Of a stretch of DNA of 64,000 nucleotides, positions 16,128 to 26,347 are shown one piece after another (positions within the stretch are counted from its first letter, which is position 1; every line of letters starts with the position of its first letter). A program made the translations under genes and the position numbers. The notes under the pieces were generated by a model. That model had not been told where the DNA came from. It saw only the letters and a program-made list of their open reading frames with translations, and ran no database searches. The stretch is from assembly GCA_902536545.1 (NCBI GenBank), contig CACAXS010000001.1, positions 1 to 64,000 on the forward strand, in the 5' to 3' direction. The stretch is from an uncultured Prochlorococcus sp. GTDB taxonomy: Bacteria; Cyanobacteriota; Cyanobacteriia; PCC-6307; Cyanobiaceae.

Positions 16128-17492
16128 CTACAAAATTTTAATAGCCTCTCCATACAAATCATATTCATCCGCAAAAGAAATATTTGCTTCAACAAATTTA
16201 CCAATATAATTTTTCAAATCAATTTTATCTTTAACAGATAAAATTACAGTACCGTCAATTTCAGGCGCGAAATTATAGGACCGACCTATTAATTCGTTAA
16301 TATCTGATATTTTTTCTACCAAAATCTTCATTTTTGAACCAATATATGCGTGATTTTTATTTTTAGAGATATTTTGTTGAACTGAAATAACATTATCTTT
16401 TCTTGCTTCTGCAACCTTTATGGATACTTTATTTGGCAAATTAAAAGCTGCAGTTCCTTCCTCAGGCGAAAAAATAAAAACTCCTACATGATCAAATTTG
16501 TGCCTATCCAAAAACTCTAGAAGATGTTCAAAATGTTCTTTTTTTTCTCCTGGGAAACCAACAATGAGACTAGTTCTTAATACAGCAGATGGAATTTCTT
16601 CTCTAATTTTCTCCAAAATTGATTCATTCAAAGAAGCCTGCCAAGGTCTATTCATACTCTTCAACACATCTGGATGACTATGCTGAAGTGGTAAATCAAA
16701 GTAAGGTACAATATTTTTTGAATCTTTGAAAGCTCTAATAACTTCATCAGTTAAACCCGTTGGATAAGCATAATGTATCCTTATCCAAGGAATTGGAACT
16801 TTAGAAAGCTCATTCAAAAGTTTTGCTAATGATGGTTTTCCATAAATATCTTGACCATAATTAGTAGTTATTTGGCTAATTAATATGATTTCTTGAATAC
16901 CATGTTTTGCAAGACTTTCGGCTTCTGAAATTATAGATTCTATTGTTCTACTTCTTTGAGGACCTCTCAACTTAGGAATAATACAAAAAGCGCAATTATA
17001 GTCGCAGCCTTCAGCAATACGCAGATAAGCAACAAATTTATTTTTACCTACAAAACGAGGTATTTGCTCATCTGCAATAAATTCGGGTATTTTTGAAACT
17101 TCATTAACGATTTCCCCTTTTTCTACTCTGTCTAAAACCTTAGCTATCTTTTGATAATCTCCTGTTCCAACTAAACCTTTTATTTCAGGGATTTCTTTTA
17201 TGAGTTCATCTTTAAAATGCTGAGCCATACAGCCTGCAACTATTACTTCCTTTCCTTGATTTGTATATTCTAGAATTCTTCTAATAGATTCTTCTCTAGC
17301 TGTTTCAATAAAACTGCAAGTATTTACAACAACAACATTTGCATCGTTTATATTACTATCAACTTCATAACCCTCTTTATCTAATAAGCCTTGCATATGT
17401 TCAGTATCAACAAGATTTTTCTCACAACCAACATGACTGAATGCAATCTTAGAAAGTTTTTTTTCTCTTAAATTAAGTCTATTTTGTTTCAC
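16128..17492 (-). CDS. rimO: Ribosomal protein uS12 methylthiotransferase RimO
   Basis: This 454-aa radical-SAM enzyme adds a methylthio group to an Asp of ribosomal protein S12. The N-terminal UPF0004 domain has cysteines C23, C59 and C88 for the auxiliary cluster. The radical-SAM CX3CX2C is C163, C167 and C170 in [18 protein letters not shown] domain follows at the C-terminus (from about 385). [17 protein letters not shown] and GPQRSR favour RimO over MiaB. The first 12 residues are a basic extension, and a later start is possible but lacks support. Confidence 0.95.
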   Translation of the reverse strand: MKQNRLNLREKKLSKIAFSHVGCEKNLVDTEHMQGLLDKEGYEVDSNINDANVVVVNTCSFIETAREESIRRILEYTNQGKEVIVAGCMAQHFKDELIKEIPEIKGLVGTGDYQKIAKVLDRVEKGEIVNEVSKIPEFIADEQIPRFVGKNKFVAYLRIAEGCDYNCAFCIIPKLRGPQRSRTIESIISEAESLAKHGIQEIILISQITTNYGQDIYGKPSLAKLLNELSKVPIPWIRIHYAYPTGLTDEVIRAFKDSKNIVPYFDLPLQHSHPDVLKSMNRPWQASLNESILEKIREEIPSAVLRTSLIVGFPGEKKEHFEHLLEFLDRHKFDHVGVFIFSPEEGTAAFNLPNKVSIKVAEARKDNVISVQQNISKNKNHAYIGSKMKILVEKISDINELIGRSYNFAPEIDGTVILSVKDKIDLKNYIGKFVEANISFADEYDLYGEAIKIL

Positions 17493-17597
17493 AACTTGAA
17501 AAATAAGAATTAAAAGATTTAAACAGCATATCGTTTATAACTCTCATGCCAAGATAATATTAGGATAGAACAAGTAAATAACAAACTTTAATTTTGT

Positions 17598-18533
17598 ATG
17601 GCCCTTAAAACTTTAAATAGAAAGATTAAAAAAGATTTGAAATGGCCAAAAATCATAATCGTGATTCTTAGCACTATAGGCATAGTTGACACAGGTTCGA
17701 TTACTTTAAAAAACTGGGGATTATTTAGATCGCTTTCATGCCCAGGGATACAAAATGGTTGTGAAACAGTTTTAAATAGTCCTTGGGGTACTTTATTTAA
17801 AAATAATCAAATAAATATACCTCTCTCATTGGCTGGATTTATAACGTATTTATCAATATTAGTTATCACAATAATACTTTCACTAAATTTAATTTCCCCA
17901 AAAGAAAAACTAAATAAGTTTTTATGGTGGTTAGTATTTCTAATTTCTTGTGCATCATCAACATTTAGCTTTTTACTGATAAATATAATGTTTTTTAAGA
18001 TTCAAGCATATTGCTTTTTTTGTATACTTTCAGCAATTTTATCGTTTTCTATCTTTATAATTTCTATGATTGGAGCAAAATTCGAAAGTAGAGAACCTAT
18101 GATTTTTAGAGGATTCATTGTAGCCATTAGTATCCTACTAGGAGGCCTAATTTGGTCAACTAACGTCGACCCCTCTAATGCTATTGATATTGCAAGCCCC
18201 GCTGAAAATGTATCGCCAATAATCACTACTTCAAGCTCTCCACAGAAGGTAAAGTTTGCAAAATTTTTAAGTGAAAACAATATTGTTATGTATAGTGCAT
18301 ACTGGTGCCCACATTGTCACGATCAGAAACAATTATTTGGTAGAGAAGCAGTTAAAGAATTAAAAGTAGTTGAATGTGCTAAAGATGGTAAAGATAATGA
18401 TTATGAACTATGCCAAACGAAAGGAATCAGTGGATTTCCCTCTTGGGAAATAAATGGAGAAATAATTAGTGGTACACGTGAATTGAATGAATTGGCAGCA
18501 AAAACCGACTATCAGGGAGATCTTAATTTTTAA
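17598..18533 (+). CDS. VKOR-thioredoxin fusion, disulfide-forming membrane oxidoreductase
   Basis: This 311-aa membrane protein combines a vitamin K epoxide reductase domain with a C-terminal thioredoxin-like domain. VKOR cysteines are C48 and C55 in SCPGIQNGC, and the quinone-site CXXC is C139-C142 in YCFFC. Four to five hydrophobic helices span about 18-190. The thioredoxin domain has the redox motif WCPHC (C237, C240) and a cis-Pro region in GISGFPSWEING. Known cyanobacterial homologues oxidise lumenal/periplasmic dithiols and pass electrons to quinone. The 3' end overlaps nadB by 11 bases. Confidence 0.94.
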   Translation: MALKTLNRKIKKDLKWPKIIIVILSTIGIVDTGSITLKNWGLFRSLSCPGIQNGCETVLNSPWGTLFKNNQINIPLSLAGFITYLSILVITIILSLNLISPKEKLNKFLWWLVFLISCASSTFSFLLINIMFFKIQAYCFFCILSAILSFSIFIISMIGAKFESREPMIFRGFIVAISILLGGLIWSTNVDPSNAIDIASPAENVSPIITTSSSPQKVKFAKFLSENNIVMYSAYWCPHCHDQKQLFGREAVKELKVVECAKDGKDNDYELCQTKGISGFPSWEINGEIISGTRELNELAAKTDYQGDLNF

Positions 18534-20190
18534 TAAATCTTTTTTGAATTTTTTGATCTAACTGTTGTCTAGTATGGCATTCCCAATTTTTATCTTTATA
18601 AGGAAAATCATCTCTATAATGCCCTCCTCTACTTTCTTCTCTAAATAGACAAGCTTTCAATAAAGTTATTGTTGTTATTTGTCTATTCTTTAAATCAAGT
18701 AAAAGATTTAATGCTCTCCTATTGCGTTCACTAAGTTTTATGTTTTGATTAAATTTTATTTTTTCAAGACTATTTAGTAAATCATTTTTATGTAATTTAT
18801 CTATATCATTTTGAATGTAGTTTAAAAATTTACTCATATTTCCCTTATTTCGAGATACGCCCAAATTTAACCAACATAATTTTCTTAGTTCATCAATATT
18901 TTCAGCAATTCTAGAAATTTGATCTTCTTTTGGATCTTCAAAATCAAACTCTTGCAATGATCTATCAAATTTCTCAAATTTATAAAAGTCATTTAAAACA
19001 ATTGAAGACATTTTTCTTGCAAAAACAAGACACTCCATCAGTGAATTACTTGCCAGTCTATTAGCACCATGCACACCTGTAGATGCAACTTCCCCAACCG
19101 CATATAATCCTTTTCTTGTTGAAGATGCATTTAAATCAGTTTTAACACCTCCCATCCAATAATGAGCTGCAGGGGCAACAGGAATAACCTCAGTTAAAGG
19201 ATTAACCCCATAATCCTGACACCGACTTATGATAGTAGGAAATCGCTCTACAATTTTTTCTGGATCAATATACCGAAGATCTAAGCCAACATGATCTACA
19301 TTATTGTCATGCATATTTTTCATAATTGCTCTACTTACCTGATCTCTCGTTGCTAAATCACGATTTTTAAGATTTTTAACTGGGCTTTCACCATTTTTAT
19401 CAACTAAAATCGCCCCTTCCCCTCTAAGTGCCTCAGATATTAAGAAGCAAGGTGCACCATAAAATTTTAAAGCGGTTGGATGAAATTGAACAAACTCTAA
19501 ATCTTCGATAGCAGCGCCTGCTTTCCATGCAAGAGCAATCCCTTCACCAGAGGATTGAGCAGGATTTGTTGTATTAGTAAACAAGTGGCCACCCCCACCT
19601 GTAGCCAAAACAACAGCTCTAGATTGAATCCAATATAAATTTGCTCCATCAAGAACCTGCACTCCTCTACATTCTTTGTTTTCAATCATAAGTTCCGTTA
19701 CTCTTACGCCTCTACAGTGAAGAATATTCTTTTGATTCTCAATATGATCTTCTAAAACTTCAACTAATGCTCGTCCAGTACGATCTTTAACATGTAAGAC
19801 TCTTCTTCGTGAATGGGCTGCTTCCAAGGTAGTAGCTAACTGATCAGAATTTTGGTCAAAAATCATCCCTAAATTCTGCAACCTATTGACACAGGCTGGG
19901 GCTTCTTTGACTAGCATTTCTACAGCTTGAAAATCACATAATCCATCACCTGCTTTTAGAGTATCCTCAGCATGAAGATCAAATGAATCATCTTGTCTAA
20001 CAACAGAAGCAATTCCTCCTTGAGCCCATCTACTGGAAGATACCTTACTAGTATTTCTATTTAAAAGAAGTACTTTTAAATTTGAGGGTAATTCAAGACA
20101 AGTCATAAGGCCAGCAGCTCCAGCACCTATAACGATTACATCCCAATTATTTATTGGTATGGGTTCTTGCGAAAATGGAGGCCTTAACAT
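18523..20190 (-). CDS. nadB: L-aspartate oxidase
   Basis: This 555-aa FAD enzyme oxidises aspartate to iminoaspartate, the first step of NAD synthesis. The FAD-binding GAGAAGL is at 22-28. SSRWAQGGIASV near 52, the succinate-dehydrogenase-like FVQFHPTAL near 240 and the HYWMGGVKTD block with GEVASTGVHGANRLASNSL near 345-385 are diagnostic. The C-terminal helical domain is complete, including EESRGGHYRDDFP. It starts at the last base of the DUF3120 gene, indicating a two-gene operon. Confidence 0.95.
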   Translation of the reverse strand: MLRPPFSQEPIPINNWDVIVIGAGAAGLMTCLELPSNLKVLLLNRNTSKVSSSRWAQGGIASVVRQDDSFDLHAEDTLKAGDGLCDFQAVEMLVKEAPACVNRLQNLGMIFDQNSDQLATTLEAAHSRRRVLHVKDRTGRALVEVLEDHIENQKNILHCRGVRVTELMIENKECRGVQVLDGANLYWIQSRAVVLATGGGGHLFTNTTNPAQSSGEGIALAWKAGAAIEDLEFVQFHPTALKFYGAPCFLISEALRGEGAILVDKNGESPVKNLKNRDLATRDQVSRAIMKNMHDNNVDHVGLDLRYIDPEKIVERFPTIISRCQDYGVNPLTEVIPVAPAAHYWMGGVKTDLNASSTRKGLYAVGEVASTGVHGANRLASNSLMECLVFARKMSSIVLNDFYKFEKFDRSLQEFDFEDPKEDQISRIAENIDELRKLCWLNLGVSRNKGNMSKFLNYIQNDIDKLHKNDLLNSLEKIKFNQNIKLSERNRRALNLLLDLKNRQITTITLLKACLFREESRGGHYRDDFPYKDKNWECHTRQQLDQKIQKRFIKN

Positions 20191-20957
20191 TAAACCAAGC
20201 CGCTAAAAGTTGGTTGCAGAATTGCTAAAACAATAAAAATACCATCAACAATTAATGTTGTTTGAATTACGTAACTAGAAACTAAGAGTGCTTTACCACT
20301 TGTAGTATTAATTGTGGCAGAATCTAAAATTTCTTTTGAAATAAACCAAAGTATGAGAGCAACAAAAAAGATAATAGATAGTGATTTTATTTGAATAAGA
20401 CTCTCTGAGGTTTTTTGAAGAATAATAGGTGCATTTTCAGAATCTGCTGTAATTACCTGCCTCCATTGATCCATGATTCCGATTAAAAATATTGTAATGT
20501 CGGTAACTGCGGTTCCAAATAAAGAAGAGATATAAAAACTTGAACCTATTTTCCAATTAGTATCAAATCCAATTAAAGCTAATGGGAGAACTACAGCTTC
20601 AACAGGTATGTGTAGGATAGGAAATGGGCTTAACCATCCCCAGAACAAACATCCGCCAAGCCAACTACCAGATACACCAAATAATAATGAACTGACAATA
20701 AACCATTTATTTGATCCTTTCTGATTCAAAACAATTGCCACTAAAATAATAACAAAAGTAAAACAAAGAGCACTTATTGGCTCTAATCTAACCCAAGGGG
20801 CTTGAACAAAAATAGGTAAAATTACAAAAAAAGATGACCACAATCTTAAAGATATAGGATTTGATAAAAAACTATTTTCGAATGAATCAAATGTCTTATG
20901 AGATTCATAGTTGAATTTATCTTTTACTTCTAAATTTTTTGTAATTAATTCTTTCAA
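20190..20957 (-). CDS. DUF3120 multi-pass membrane protein
   Basis: This 255-aa protein has a charged N-terminus of about 35 residues and then about six to seven hydrophobic segments. The blocks RLWSSFFVILPIFVQAPWVR, GSWLGGCLFWGW and LHIPVEAVVLPLAL match the cyanobacteria-specific DUF3120 family. No transport motif is recognisable. Its stop shares the end base with the nadB start, an association common in cyanobacteria by my recollection. The function is unknown; it is presumably in the plasma or thylakoid membrane. Confidence 0.82.
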   Translation of the reverse strand: MKELITKNLEVKDKFNYESHKTFDSFENSFLSNPISLRLWSSFFVILPIFVQAPWVRLEPISALCFTFVIILVAIVLNQKGSNKWFIVSSLLFGVSGSWLGGCLFWGWLSPFPILHIPVEAVVLPLALIGFDTNWKIGSSFYISSLFGTAVTDITIFLIGIMDQWRQVITADSENAPIILQKTSESLIQIKSLSIIFFVALILWFISKEILDSATINTTSGKALLVSSYVIQTTLIVDGIFIVLAILQPTFSGLV

Positions 20958-21135
20958 TGAAAAAGTTTATTTTAATTAATCTAGATCGTGTTTTAGAAAA
21001 CTGCGAATGCCATATTTTAATAAATTAAAGGCCCATAATTTTACATCTATATTTAGTTTTTTAAAAGTATTTAATACACTTTGATTCATATATAAGTTTA
21101 GAATAAATATAAATAAGATTACTCGGCCTTAAATT

Positions 21136-22512
21136 GTGTGGCAAGAAATTAATTACAAAGATTCCAATGATCTTTTGATTCCTAAAAGTACTTACAGAAT
21201 AAAACCTGCAGAAATTGAAAGTGTTGAAGCTAATTCCATTGCTCAAGAAATAGGATTTGAATCGGGTGATTCAATTATTAGTATTAATGGGAAAAAACCA
21301 AGAGATTTAATTGATTATCAGATTCTAATTAGTGAAGAAATTTTAGACATATCAGTTTTAGACAAACATCATGAAATTCACAATATAAATATTGAAAAAG
21401 ATCTAGACGTTAATTTAGGTATAAATTTTAAAGATGCATTATTTGATTCAATCAAGCAATGCAATAATAAATGCCCATTTTGTTTTATTGATCAACAGCC
21501 AAGTGGTAAAAGAAAAAGCCTTTATATAAAAGATGATGATTATAGATTAAGTTTCCTTTATGGCTCTTATCTAACTCTTACTAATTTAAAAAAAGAAGAC
21601 TGGGAAAGAATTGCTATTCAAAAACTATCCCCACTTTTTATTTCAGTTCATGCTACTGATCCAGACACAAGAGAAAAATTATTAAAAAATAAAAAAGCAG
21701 GAGTGATCCTTGATCAAATTTCGTGGTTTGAACAAAACTCTATTCAAATACATGCTCAAATTGTTGTTTGTCCAGATATAAATGATGGGGATATTCTTGA
21801 AAAATCAATTTTAGAACTTTCTCAATTCTACAAAGAAACTTCTCAGACAGTACTTTCAGTTGCGATAGTTCCTGTAGGACTTACAAAATTTAGACCTAAA
21901 CATGATGGATTGAAATCAATAAGCCCAAAATATGCAAAAAAAATTATTAAACAAGTAGAGAGGATTCAATCCTCTCTACAAATTACTCTTGGGACTCATT
22001 TTTGTTGGCTAGCAGACGAATGGTATTTAATTGCCGGTACAAATTTACCTAGTTACAAAACCTACGAAAATATGCCACAAGAATCTAATGGAGTTGGGAC
22101 TATTAGAAACTTTCTAGAAGCATTAAAAAAGAAGACTCAAAACCTACCCAAAAAAGTAAAAAAGCCAAAAAAAGTTAGTTGGATTGTTGGTAAATTAGTT
22201 TATGAAGCCCTTATTCCTATAGTTAAGAAATTAAACTTAATTCATGGATTAACAATTAATTTATATGGTTTGCCAAGTATTTATTGGGGTCAAGATCAAG
22301 TTGTTACAGGTCTTCTTACTGGAGAAGATCTAATTTACGGCCTGAAAAATAAGGATTTAGGAGAAGCTGTTTACATACCATCTATTATGTTAAAAATTAA
22401 TACTGATTTATTTTTAGATGATAAAAATATTCAAGAAGTTGAAAATCAAATAAATACTAAAATTCACGTTCTTGATGATTCAAATGATATTATTAATACT
22501 TTGATTGGTTAA
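21136..22512 (+). CDS. TIGR03279 family: PDZ, radical-SAM-like and DUF512 domains
   Basis: This 458-aa cyanobacterial protein begins with a PDZ-like segment (about 25-95, including SIAQEIGFESGDSIISING). A CX3CX2C motif follows at C109, C113 and C116 in CNNKCPFCF, then a DUF512 C-terminal half with VAIVPVGLTKFR, HFCWLADEWYL and VTGLLTGEDL. This layout is that of the FeS-containing oxidoreductase family TIGR03279. The reaction is unknown. The start is GTG; no in-frame ATG lies closer. It is transcribed divergently from the DUF3120-nadB unit across 178 bases. Confidence 0.88.
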   Translation: MWQEINYKDSNDLLIPKSTYRIKPAEIESVEANSIAQEIGFESGDSIISINGKKPRDLIDYQILISEEILDISVLDKHHEIHNINIEKDLDVNLGINFKDALFDSIKQCNNKCPFCFIDQQPSGKRKSLYIKDDDYRLSFLYGSYLTLTNLKKEDWERIAIQKLSPLFISVHATDPDTREKLLKNKKAGVILDQISWFEQNSIQIHAQIVVCPDINDGDILEKSILELSQFYKETSQTVLSVAIVPVGLTKFRPKHDGLKSISPKYAKKIIKQVERIQSSLQITLGTHFCWLADEWYLIAGTNLPSYKTYENMPQESNGVGTIRNFLEALKKKTQNLPKKVKKPKKVSWIVGKLVYEALIPIVKKLNLIHGLTINLYGLPSIYWGQDQVVTGLLTGEDLIYGLKNKDLGEAVYIPSIMLKINTDLFLDDKNIQEVENQINTKIHVLDDSNDIINTLIG

Positions 22513-22537
22513 TCGAATATCTTCGATACTATAAAAT

Positions 22538-23965
22538 ATGCTTAGAAGAGTAATAAATCCTATCTTATTATTGCCACTTACTCTTAGTATCAACACTATT
22601 AATGTACAATCGAGCGAAACAAAAAATTACATTGATAATGTATTAGAAGAAAAATCAAATATTATTTTTGTTGATTATCAAGAAATAGAAAAACTAGTAT
22701 CAAATAATCAAGAATTAAAATCATTACTAAACTTAGTAACCTCTGCAAGCTTTAATCTTTCTAGCCAAATTGCCAAAAGATTTCCTTCCTTAGATTTTCA
22801 AGCCAATGGGTTACCAAAATATGTCGCAGGTAAGCAGTACAATAGCAATTCACCTACTTATAAAACATCGCAATTTACGGCTAATCCCTCCCTGAATATC
22901 AAATGGGATTTAATTGCCCCAGTTAGAGGATCCGAAATTAAAATTGCCAAATCAAATTACAAAATTGCAGAAAATAATTATGAGATTAAGAAAAAAGATT
23001 TAACTCAAGAAGCAAGAATCAGGTACCACAAATACAAAAAGTCATATCAAGATATTCAAAATAAAAAATTCACACTTGATTTATCAATTACAAGTTTAGA
23101 AAATGCTAAAGCGAAACTAGATGCTGGAATTGGTACAAAATTTGAAGTTCTTGAAGCAGAAGCTCAATTATCTCGAGATAAACAATCACTTAATGAAAAG
23201 AAAATAGAACATGAAATTAATAAAATTTCTCTTAAAGAGATTCTCAATATTAAGGGGGATTTTGAAACTAATAAAGAGCAAAATCTTATAGGGTTTTGGA
23301 ATCATAAATTGAATAAGAATATTAAGGAAGGTTTGGATAAAAATCTTTCCTTAAAAAACCTTATTCTTCAAAAATCTATCAAAAAGAGTCAAGCAAATAG
23401 CTTTTTAGCTCAAAATAAGCCAAATATCTATATCAGTAATTCATTATCTAGTACATTTTCAAAGGGTGACTCTCTGACAACTAATATCGACTCTGAAAAA
23501 TCTGGATCTAATTATACAAATACCATAAGTCTAAATTTTGCATGGAATATTTTTGATGGCGGACAAAATAAGAACTCCTACAAATCAAAAATAGCAGATG
23601 GTGAAGCTGAAAAATATGCTTATGAAAATCTAAAAAATGTTTTAACCACAAATATTAGTAAAACCTACTTAAATCTTAAATTAAATGAAGAAAAAATAAT
23701 TTCTTCTCTTAAAGAAATTGAATCTAGCAAAGAGTCGGTGAGGCTTTCCAGACTTAGATATGATGTTGGAATATCAACTCTTAAAGATGTTCTTGTTAGG
23801 CAAAGTGAATTAAGTAATGCGAAATCAAAATATATTAATGCAATATATAATTATAATTTGAATGTAGATGAATTAGAAAGATTAACTTTCCTTGAAAAAA
23901 GTAAAAATTGTTTGAGCAGTAATAATACTAAAATTAAAGATACAGAATCTATTTGCAATATATAA
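22538..23965 (+). CDS. TolC-like outer membrane efflux protein
   Basis: This 475-aa protein has a signal peptide (basic LRR, hydrophobic core, cut near residue 25). The body consists of two similar halves of long polar helices and beta strands, as in the outer-membrane-channel family. Examples are KAKLDAGIGTKFEVLEAEAQ and its later counterpart LRYDVGISTLKDVLVRQSE, the classic paired TolC motif. It should form a trimeric outer-membrane duct for type I secretion or efflux. No inner-membrane partner is adjacent. It lies 25 bases after the TIGR03279 gene. Confidence 0.9.
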   Translation: MLRRVINPILLLPLTLSINTINVQSSETKNYIDNVLEEKSNIIFVDYQEIEKLVSNNQELKSLLNLVTSASFNLSSQIAKRFPSLDFQANGLPKYVAGKQYNSNSPTYKTSQFTANPSLNIKWDLIAPVRGSEIKIAKSNYKIAENNYEIKKKDLTQEARIRYHKYKKSYQDIQNKKFTLDLSITSLENAKAKLDAGIGTKFEVLEAEAQLSRDKQSLNEKKIEHEINKISLKEILNIKGDFETNKEQNLIGFWNHKLNKNIKEGLDKNLSLKNLILQKSIKKSQANSFLAQNKPNIYISNSLSSTFSKGDSLTTNIDSEKSGSNYTNTISLNFAWNIFDGGQNKNSYKSKIADGEAEKYAYENLKNVLTTNISKTYLNLKLNEEKIISSLKEIESSKESVRLSRLRYDVGISTLKDVLVRQSELSNAKSKYINAIYNYNLNVDELERLTFLEKSKNCLSSNNTKIKDTESICNI

Positions 23966-23967
23966 AG

Positions 23968-24768
23968 ATGAGTCAACCAAATTTAACTAATAAGCAACTA
24001 AGTGAATTAGATTCTTTATTTGAATTGGTTAGTCAACGTCAAAAAAAAGATTTTGGAAATATTAGCGCCAGCAACAAATCAGATGGATCATTATTAACAA
24101 GTTGTGATTTATGGAGTGACAAAACAATCGTTGATGGGTTAGCTTCAATAGCTCCAGGTGAGGGGGTCCTTAGTGAAGAAGGGCAAAAGTTCATTCCAAA
24201 CTCAAGAGCTTATTGGGTGGTCGATCCACTCGATGGGACAACAAATTTTGCTGCAGGTATTCCTTACTGGTCCATATCAGTAGCAAGGTTCTTTGATGGT
24301 AAACCGCAATCCTCTTTTTTAATAATTCCTACATTGAAAAAAAAGTTTGTATGCATTAAAGGTAAGGGGGTTTGGTTAAATAACCAGAAAATAAACCCTA
24401 GCCAAAATAATCATCAAAGTGAATGCATTTCTTTGTGTAGTAGATCAATAAAAATTTTACAAAAAAAACCAAACTCAGTATTTCCAGGTAAAATCAGGCT
24501 CCTAGGTGTATCGAGTTTAAATCTTACGAGTGTAGCGATGGGACAAACTTTCGGAGCAATAGAATCAACCCCTAAGATATGGGATATTGCAGCAGCATGG
24601 CTGCTATTAGAAGAACTTAATTGTTCTATAGAGTGGTTAGAAACAGACCCTTTAAATTTAATTTCAGGAGAAGACTTGAGCGATGTTAATTTTCCATTAA
24701 TTGCTTGTAGATCTATAGAAAAAGTTGAAATTTTAAAGCCATGGGGCAATTTGTTATTGGAAAAATAG
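23968..24768 (+). CDS. Inositol monophosphatase family protein
   Basis: This protein of about 266 aa is a Mg-dependent sugar-phosphatase of the IMPase family. LSEEG (metal-binding Glu) comes near residue 70. The main motif DPLDGTTN lies near 86-93, and WDIAAAWLLLEE near 208 is the second motif. Family members hydrolyse inositol, histidinol or fructose phosphates, and the substrate here is undetermined. An upstream TTG at 23953 is in frame, but the ATG at 23968 immediately after the TolC stop is the better start. Confidence 0.92.
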   Translation: MSQPNLTNKQLSELDSLFELVSQRQKKDFGNISASNKSDGSLLTSCDLWSDKTIVDGLASIAPGEGVLSEEGQKFIPNSRAYWVVDPLDGTTNFAAGIPYWSISVARFFDGKPQSSFLIIPTLKKKFVCIKGKGVWLNNQKINPSQNNHQSECISLCSRSIKILQKKPNSVFPGKIRLLGVSSLNLTSVAMGQTFGAIESTPKIWDIAAAWLLLEELNCSIEWLETDPLNLISGEDLSDVNFPLIACRSIEKVEILKPWGNLLLEK

Positions 24769-24859
24769 TTGCATGATAAATCAATAATTGCTTGAAAAAA
24801 TTCTTAATCCGATACAATAAAAAATAAGTAAATAAATAAAATATTTGAAGAAAATTAAT

Positions 24860-25774
24860 ATGCAACGAAGTTCAACATGGATACTGAAAAGTTTATGGGG
24901 AGCTTGTGAGCGATGGAGCAAATCTGATTGTGTTGATTTAAGCGCTGCATTTGCATACTACACACTTCAATCATTTTTCCCTATTCTTCTAATTTCTCTT
25001 TCAATTGCTTCATGGTTCTTAGGAAAACAAGAAGGATTAGATCAACAAATAATTGCTATTGCTGCTCAGCTTTTACCTCCTTCAGTAGCTGAATTAGTAG
25101 AAACAACATTATTCAAATTAATAGATCAGGGTTTTGGGGCTGGTATTCTAGGGGCTATGTTTTTACTTTTTACAGCAGGGAATGCATATCTTTCTCTTCA
25201 AAGAGGTTCAGATAGACTTTGGGAAGACGAAATTCCCTCTAAAAAAGAAAATGCTGCTTGGAGAGTGCAAGCTTCGCGGTTTCTCAGAAATAGAATTGAA
25301 GCCTTTTTAATAGTATTCTTTATTGGTTTTTTAATGGTATTAGATCAGATTAGTGCAAATCTTAGGATGATCCCAAGTAACGTTTTAGAAAATCTTTCAG
25401 AATCTAATAATCTTATTTCTGATTTATTATCAAAGTTACCGCTATTACAAGTTGGTCAGTTTGCAATACCACTAATAGGATTTTCTTTAATGGCTCTTTT
25501 ATTACAAGCCCTCTTACCCAGTCGAAAAGTTCCTTTAAAACCACTTTTACCTGGATCTTTTCTTATTGGAATTGGCCTAACCACTTTAAACCTAGCAGTA
25601 AGTAAAAGTATTCTCTCACTTGGAGTAAGATTTCAAGCGTATGGGTTTATTGGAGGTTTTCTTGTACTTACCTTGTGGGTATGGCTATTAGGAGTGATTT
25701 TATATTTTGGACAGTGCTGGAGCGTAGTTATTGCTAGTATGACTTTATTAAATAAAAAAAGAAATTATAAATAA
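24860..25774 (+). CDS. YihY/BrkB family membrane protein
   Basis: This protein of about 304 aa has six hydrophobic segments and the hallmark N-terminal block DLSAAFAYYTLQSFFPILLI followed by a region ending LLPPSVAELV. The ending FIGGFLVLTLWVWLLGVILYFG is also typical of YihY/BrkB proteins. This family was once called ribonuclease BN in error. Its role is unknown and may be envelope related. A TTG at 24845 is in frame five codons upstream, but the ATG at 24860 is more likely the start. The zinc-ribbon gene follows after 11 bases. Confidence 0.88.
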   Translation: MQRSSTWILKSLWGACERWSKSDCVDLSAAFAYYTLQSFFPILLISLSIASWFLGKQEGLDQQIIAIAAQLLPPSVAELVETTLFKLIDQGFGAGILGAMFLLFTAGNAYLSLQRGSDRLWEDEIPSKKENAAWRVQASRFLRNRIEAFLIVFFIGFLMVLDQISANLRMIPSNVLENLSESNNLISDLLSKLPLLQVGQFAIPLIGFSLMALLLQALLPSRKVPLKPLLPGSFLIGIGLTTLNLAVSKSILSLGVRFQAYGFIGGFLVLTLWVWLLGVILYFGQCWSVVIASMTLLNKKRNYK

Positions 25775-25785
25775 CAATAACTAAG

Positions 25786-26127
25786 ATGAATTATTTTCTT
25801 AAAGCTAATAAAAATCTTCTTACCTACTCGTTAATCATACTTATAATTATTCCAATTGTTGGAATAAACTTTTTCATAAGCTTTCTCGGTAATATCCTGC
25901 TTTTATTATTTTTAATTCCCCTACTATTAATAATTTTAGGATTTATAGGTTTTAACTCTTACAAATCAAAAATTATTACATGTAATAGTTGTGGTGCTAT
26001 ATCCCTAGGCTTAAGTAATACCTGCATGAATTGTGGCGCAAATTTAGACAATATCAGTCAAAAGAATCAATTTAGTAATAAGCCTAGTGAAAGTACCATT
26101 GAAGTGAAAGCAGAAGAAGTAAAATGA
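25786..26127 (+). CDS. Membrane protein with C-terminal zinc ribbon
   Basis: This 113-aa protein has two adjacent hydrophobic helices (about 13-36 and 37-63) followed by a cytoplasmic zinc-ribbon: CNSCG, a 10-residue spacer, then CMNCG. The tail is acidic and polar. It resembles the short membrane-anchored zinc-ribbon proteins seen in many bacteria, without a known function. It follows the YihY gene by 11 bases, so they are probably co-expressed, and its end lies 4 bases from the convergent Hli gene. Confidence 0.72.
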   Translation: MNYFLKANKNLLTYSLIILIIIPIVGINFFISFLGNILLLLFLIPLLLIILGFIGFNSYKSKIITCNSCGAISLGLSNTCMNCGANLDNISQKNQFSNKPSESTIEVKAEEVK

Positions 26128-26131
26128 AATA

Positions 26132-26278
26132 CTAACCTATTCCAATTTGACGAAGAATACTTTGTCCAGTAATTAATTCAGTACCAAGTCCAATCAAAAT
26201 ACCCATCATTGCCATACGGCCGTTCCAAGTTTCTGCAAAATTTACAAAGCCAAATCTTGGTTGCTTGTCATTATTCAT
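26132..26278 (-). CDS. hli: High-light-inducible protein (Hli), 48 aa
   Basis: This short minus-strand gene encodes a one-helix chlorophyll-binding protein. PRFGFVNFAETWNGRMAMMG contains the ExxNxRxAMxG chlorophyll-ligating helix of the LHC superfamily. The remainder, LIGLGTELITGQSILRQIG, closes the helix and tail as in picocyanobacterial Hli proteins. These bind chlorophyll and carotenoid and dissipate excess energy around photosystem II and chlorophyll synthesis. Expression is usually induced by high light. It is too short for many gene callers, but the motif is unambiguous. Confidence 0.95.
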   Translation of the reverse strand: MNNDKQPRFGFVNFAETWNGRMAMMGILIGLGTELITGQSILRQIGIG

Positions 26279-26347
26279 GATTAGCTAAATTATATATCAA
26301 ATTATTTTAACGTTTTAAGGAAGATTTCATGATAAATAATAAATTAT

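Noticed and set aside
21009..21086. 25-codon frame in the gap before the TIGR03279 gene
   Set aside because: No helix, motif or coupling supports it; chance frames of this size are common at low GC.
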